A stretch of DNA of 64,000 nucleotides from Diprion similis (taxonomy: Eukaryota > Arthropoda > Insecta > Hymenoptera > Diprionidae): NCBI RefSeq assembly GCF_021155765.1, contig NC_060114.1:16935501-16999500 (forward strand). Reading direction: 5' to 3'. The notes under the pieces were generated by a model. The model worked only from the letters and a program-made list of their open reading frames with translations. It searched no databases and was not told the origin of the DNA. This document shows, one piece after another, positions 63,352-64,000 of the stretch. Position numbers and translations under genes: made by a program. Position 1 is the stretch's first letter. Every line of letters begins with the position of its first letter.

Positions 63352-64000
63352 TCAACGCTCCGAGTTCGAGAAATACATATTAAGGTAAATTAACCCTAAA
63401 ATGCTAACTAGGAACATAGTGTGTTGGTTAATTGCGGTTTTCCTGTTAGATCCGGATCCAGCTGTGGTTGTTGAAATTTGGTTGATCGTATTATCTGTAA
63501 GGTGAAGAGAACAGAAAAAAAATGGTAAATAGACAAAATTTGAATGACATTTTTCGGTCCGTGAATAGTTACTGATAGTTTGACGTCTTACCTCCAATGT
63601 TTGGTTGAGGTGTAGAAGTAATCCGCATTACTGGATCGTGTGGAATTGGCTTAAGCGGCGTGGGTGCGGGACTCGGAGAATTGCCATAACATTGTCCTGA
63701 AATAGCAAACAAAAGTGAGGAGCTTGTATTCCTTAGTCTTGTTTAGTTTGTTTTATTCAGAACAGAGCAAACTAAGAAAGGGAAGCCCAGAAACCTTTCA
63801 TTCTTTTAATTTTATTTTTTCCAAGGATATAATTTAATCATTTCTCCATAGTCTTACCTTGTTTGTAGAGACGCATTCCCTGCTTTTTGGGATCGATATT
63901 TCTTATACAATGATCCCCAGCTTCTTTGATGTAGATTTCTTCGTCGTTAACTATCAGTCCAACGAAGCACTCGTTTGTACTAGTGTCGTTTCTTTTCGTG
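63352..64000 (-). CDS. 3' end of an unrecognised gene; product ends like a GPI-anchored protein
   Basis: Three exons on the minus strand: 64,000-63,858 (cut by the window edge), 63,696-63,592 and 63,494-63,352. Both introns are GT-AG, both splice junctions split a codon after its first base, and the frame stays open throughout, giving at least 130 residues. The first part has three cysteines in ECFVGLIV, GDHCIRNI and GQCYG contexts, suggesting the edge of an extracellular Cys-rich domain. A Pro/Ser/Thr linker (SPSPAPTPLKPIPHDP) follows, then a Ser/Gly-rich stretch (TTTAGSGSN), a spacer and a C-terminal hydrophobic segment (MFLVSILGLIYLNMYF) just before the end. That order is typical of a GPI-attachment signal, or of a short C-terminal membrane anchor. 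I do not recognise the family. The gene continues beyond the right edge. Confidence 0.7.

Overview
The window is animal nuclear DNA, most likely from an insect. It holds spliced genes with GT-AG introns, whose predicted proteins match MTMR14/EDTP, PEX10, Rap1 and an insect-type carboxylesterase. A short degenerate tract of the insect telomere motif (CCTAA) and moderate AT-richness fit an insect, with Hymenoptera a reasonable but unproven guess. No bacterial, phage or CRISPR features were seen.

Region 1 (1-26,660, with relics to about 27,815) is one end of a large satellite array with a 314-bp monomer. About 84 monomers are present and the array continues past the left edge. It has a layered higher-order structure: a nearly identical 27-monomer block (8,478 bp) in tandem, a nearly identical 9-monomer block (2,826 bp) repeated after it, and an older, more diverged 8-monomer duplication (2,512 bp). 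The right edge decays progressively into unique DNA. A 270-base minus-strand open frame recurs in most monomers, but it starts with TTG in the standard monomer and varies freely at the amino-acid level, so I do not call it a gene.

Region 2 (28,763-34,645) holds two convergent genes: a six-exon MTMR14 orthologue (lipid phosphatase, plus strand, 656 aa) and a two-exon PEX10 orthologue (peroxisomal RING ubiquitin ligase, minus strand, 313 aa).

Region 3 (about 34,650-50,836) begins with a probable bidirectional promoter carrying a perfect cAMP-response-type palindrome. It is followed by a probable non-coding first exon, a roughly 13.6-kb regulatory-looking stretch with alternative promoter candidates and small repeats, and the three coding exons of Rap1 (184 aa).

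Region 4 (52,723-59,570) is a minus-strand secreted or surface carboxylesterase of 638 aa in four coding exons, with an intact catalytic triad. Region 5 (59,571-63,351) shows no gene. Region 6 (63,352-64,000) holds the last three exons of a minus-strand gene whose product ends like a GPI-anchored protein; its family was not recognised.

The genes are ordinary, unrelated housekeeping and detoxification-type genes and do not form one pathway. The most unusual content is the satellite with its recorded crossover history, and a cluster of near-palindromic GTTTTCGG-type elements in the Rap1 upstream intron.
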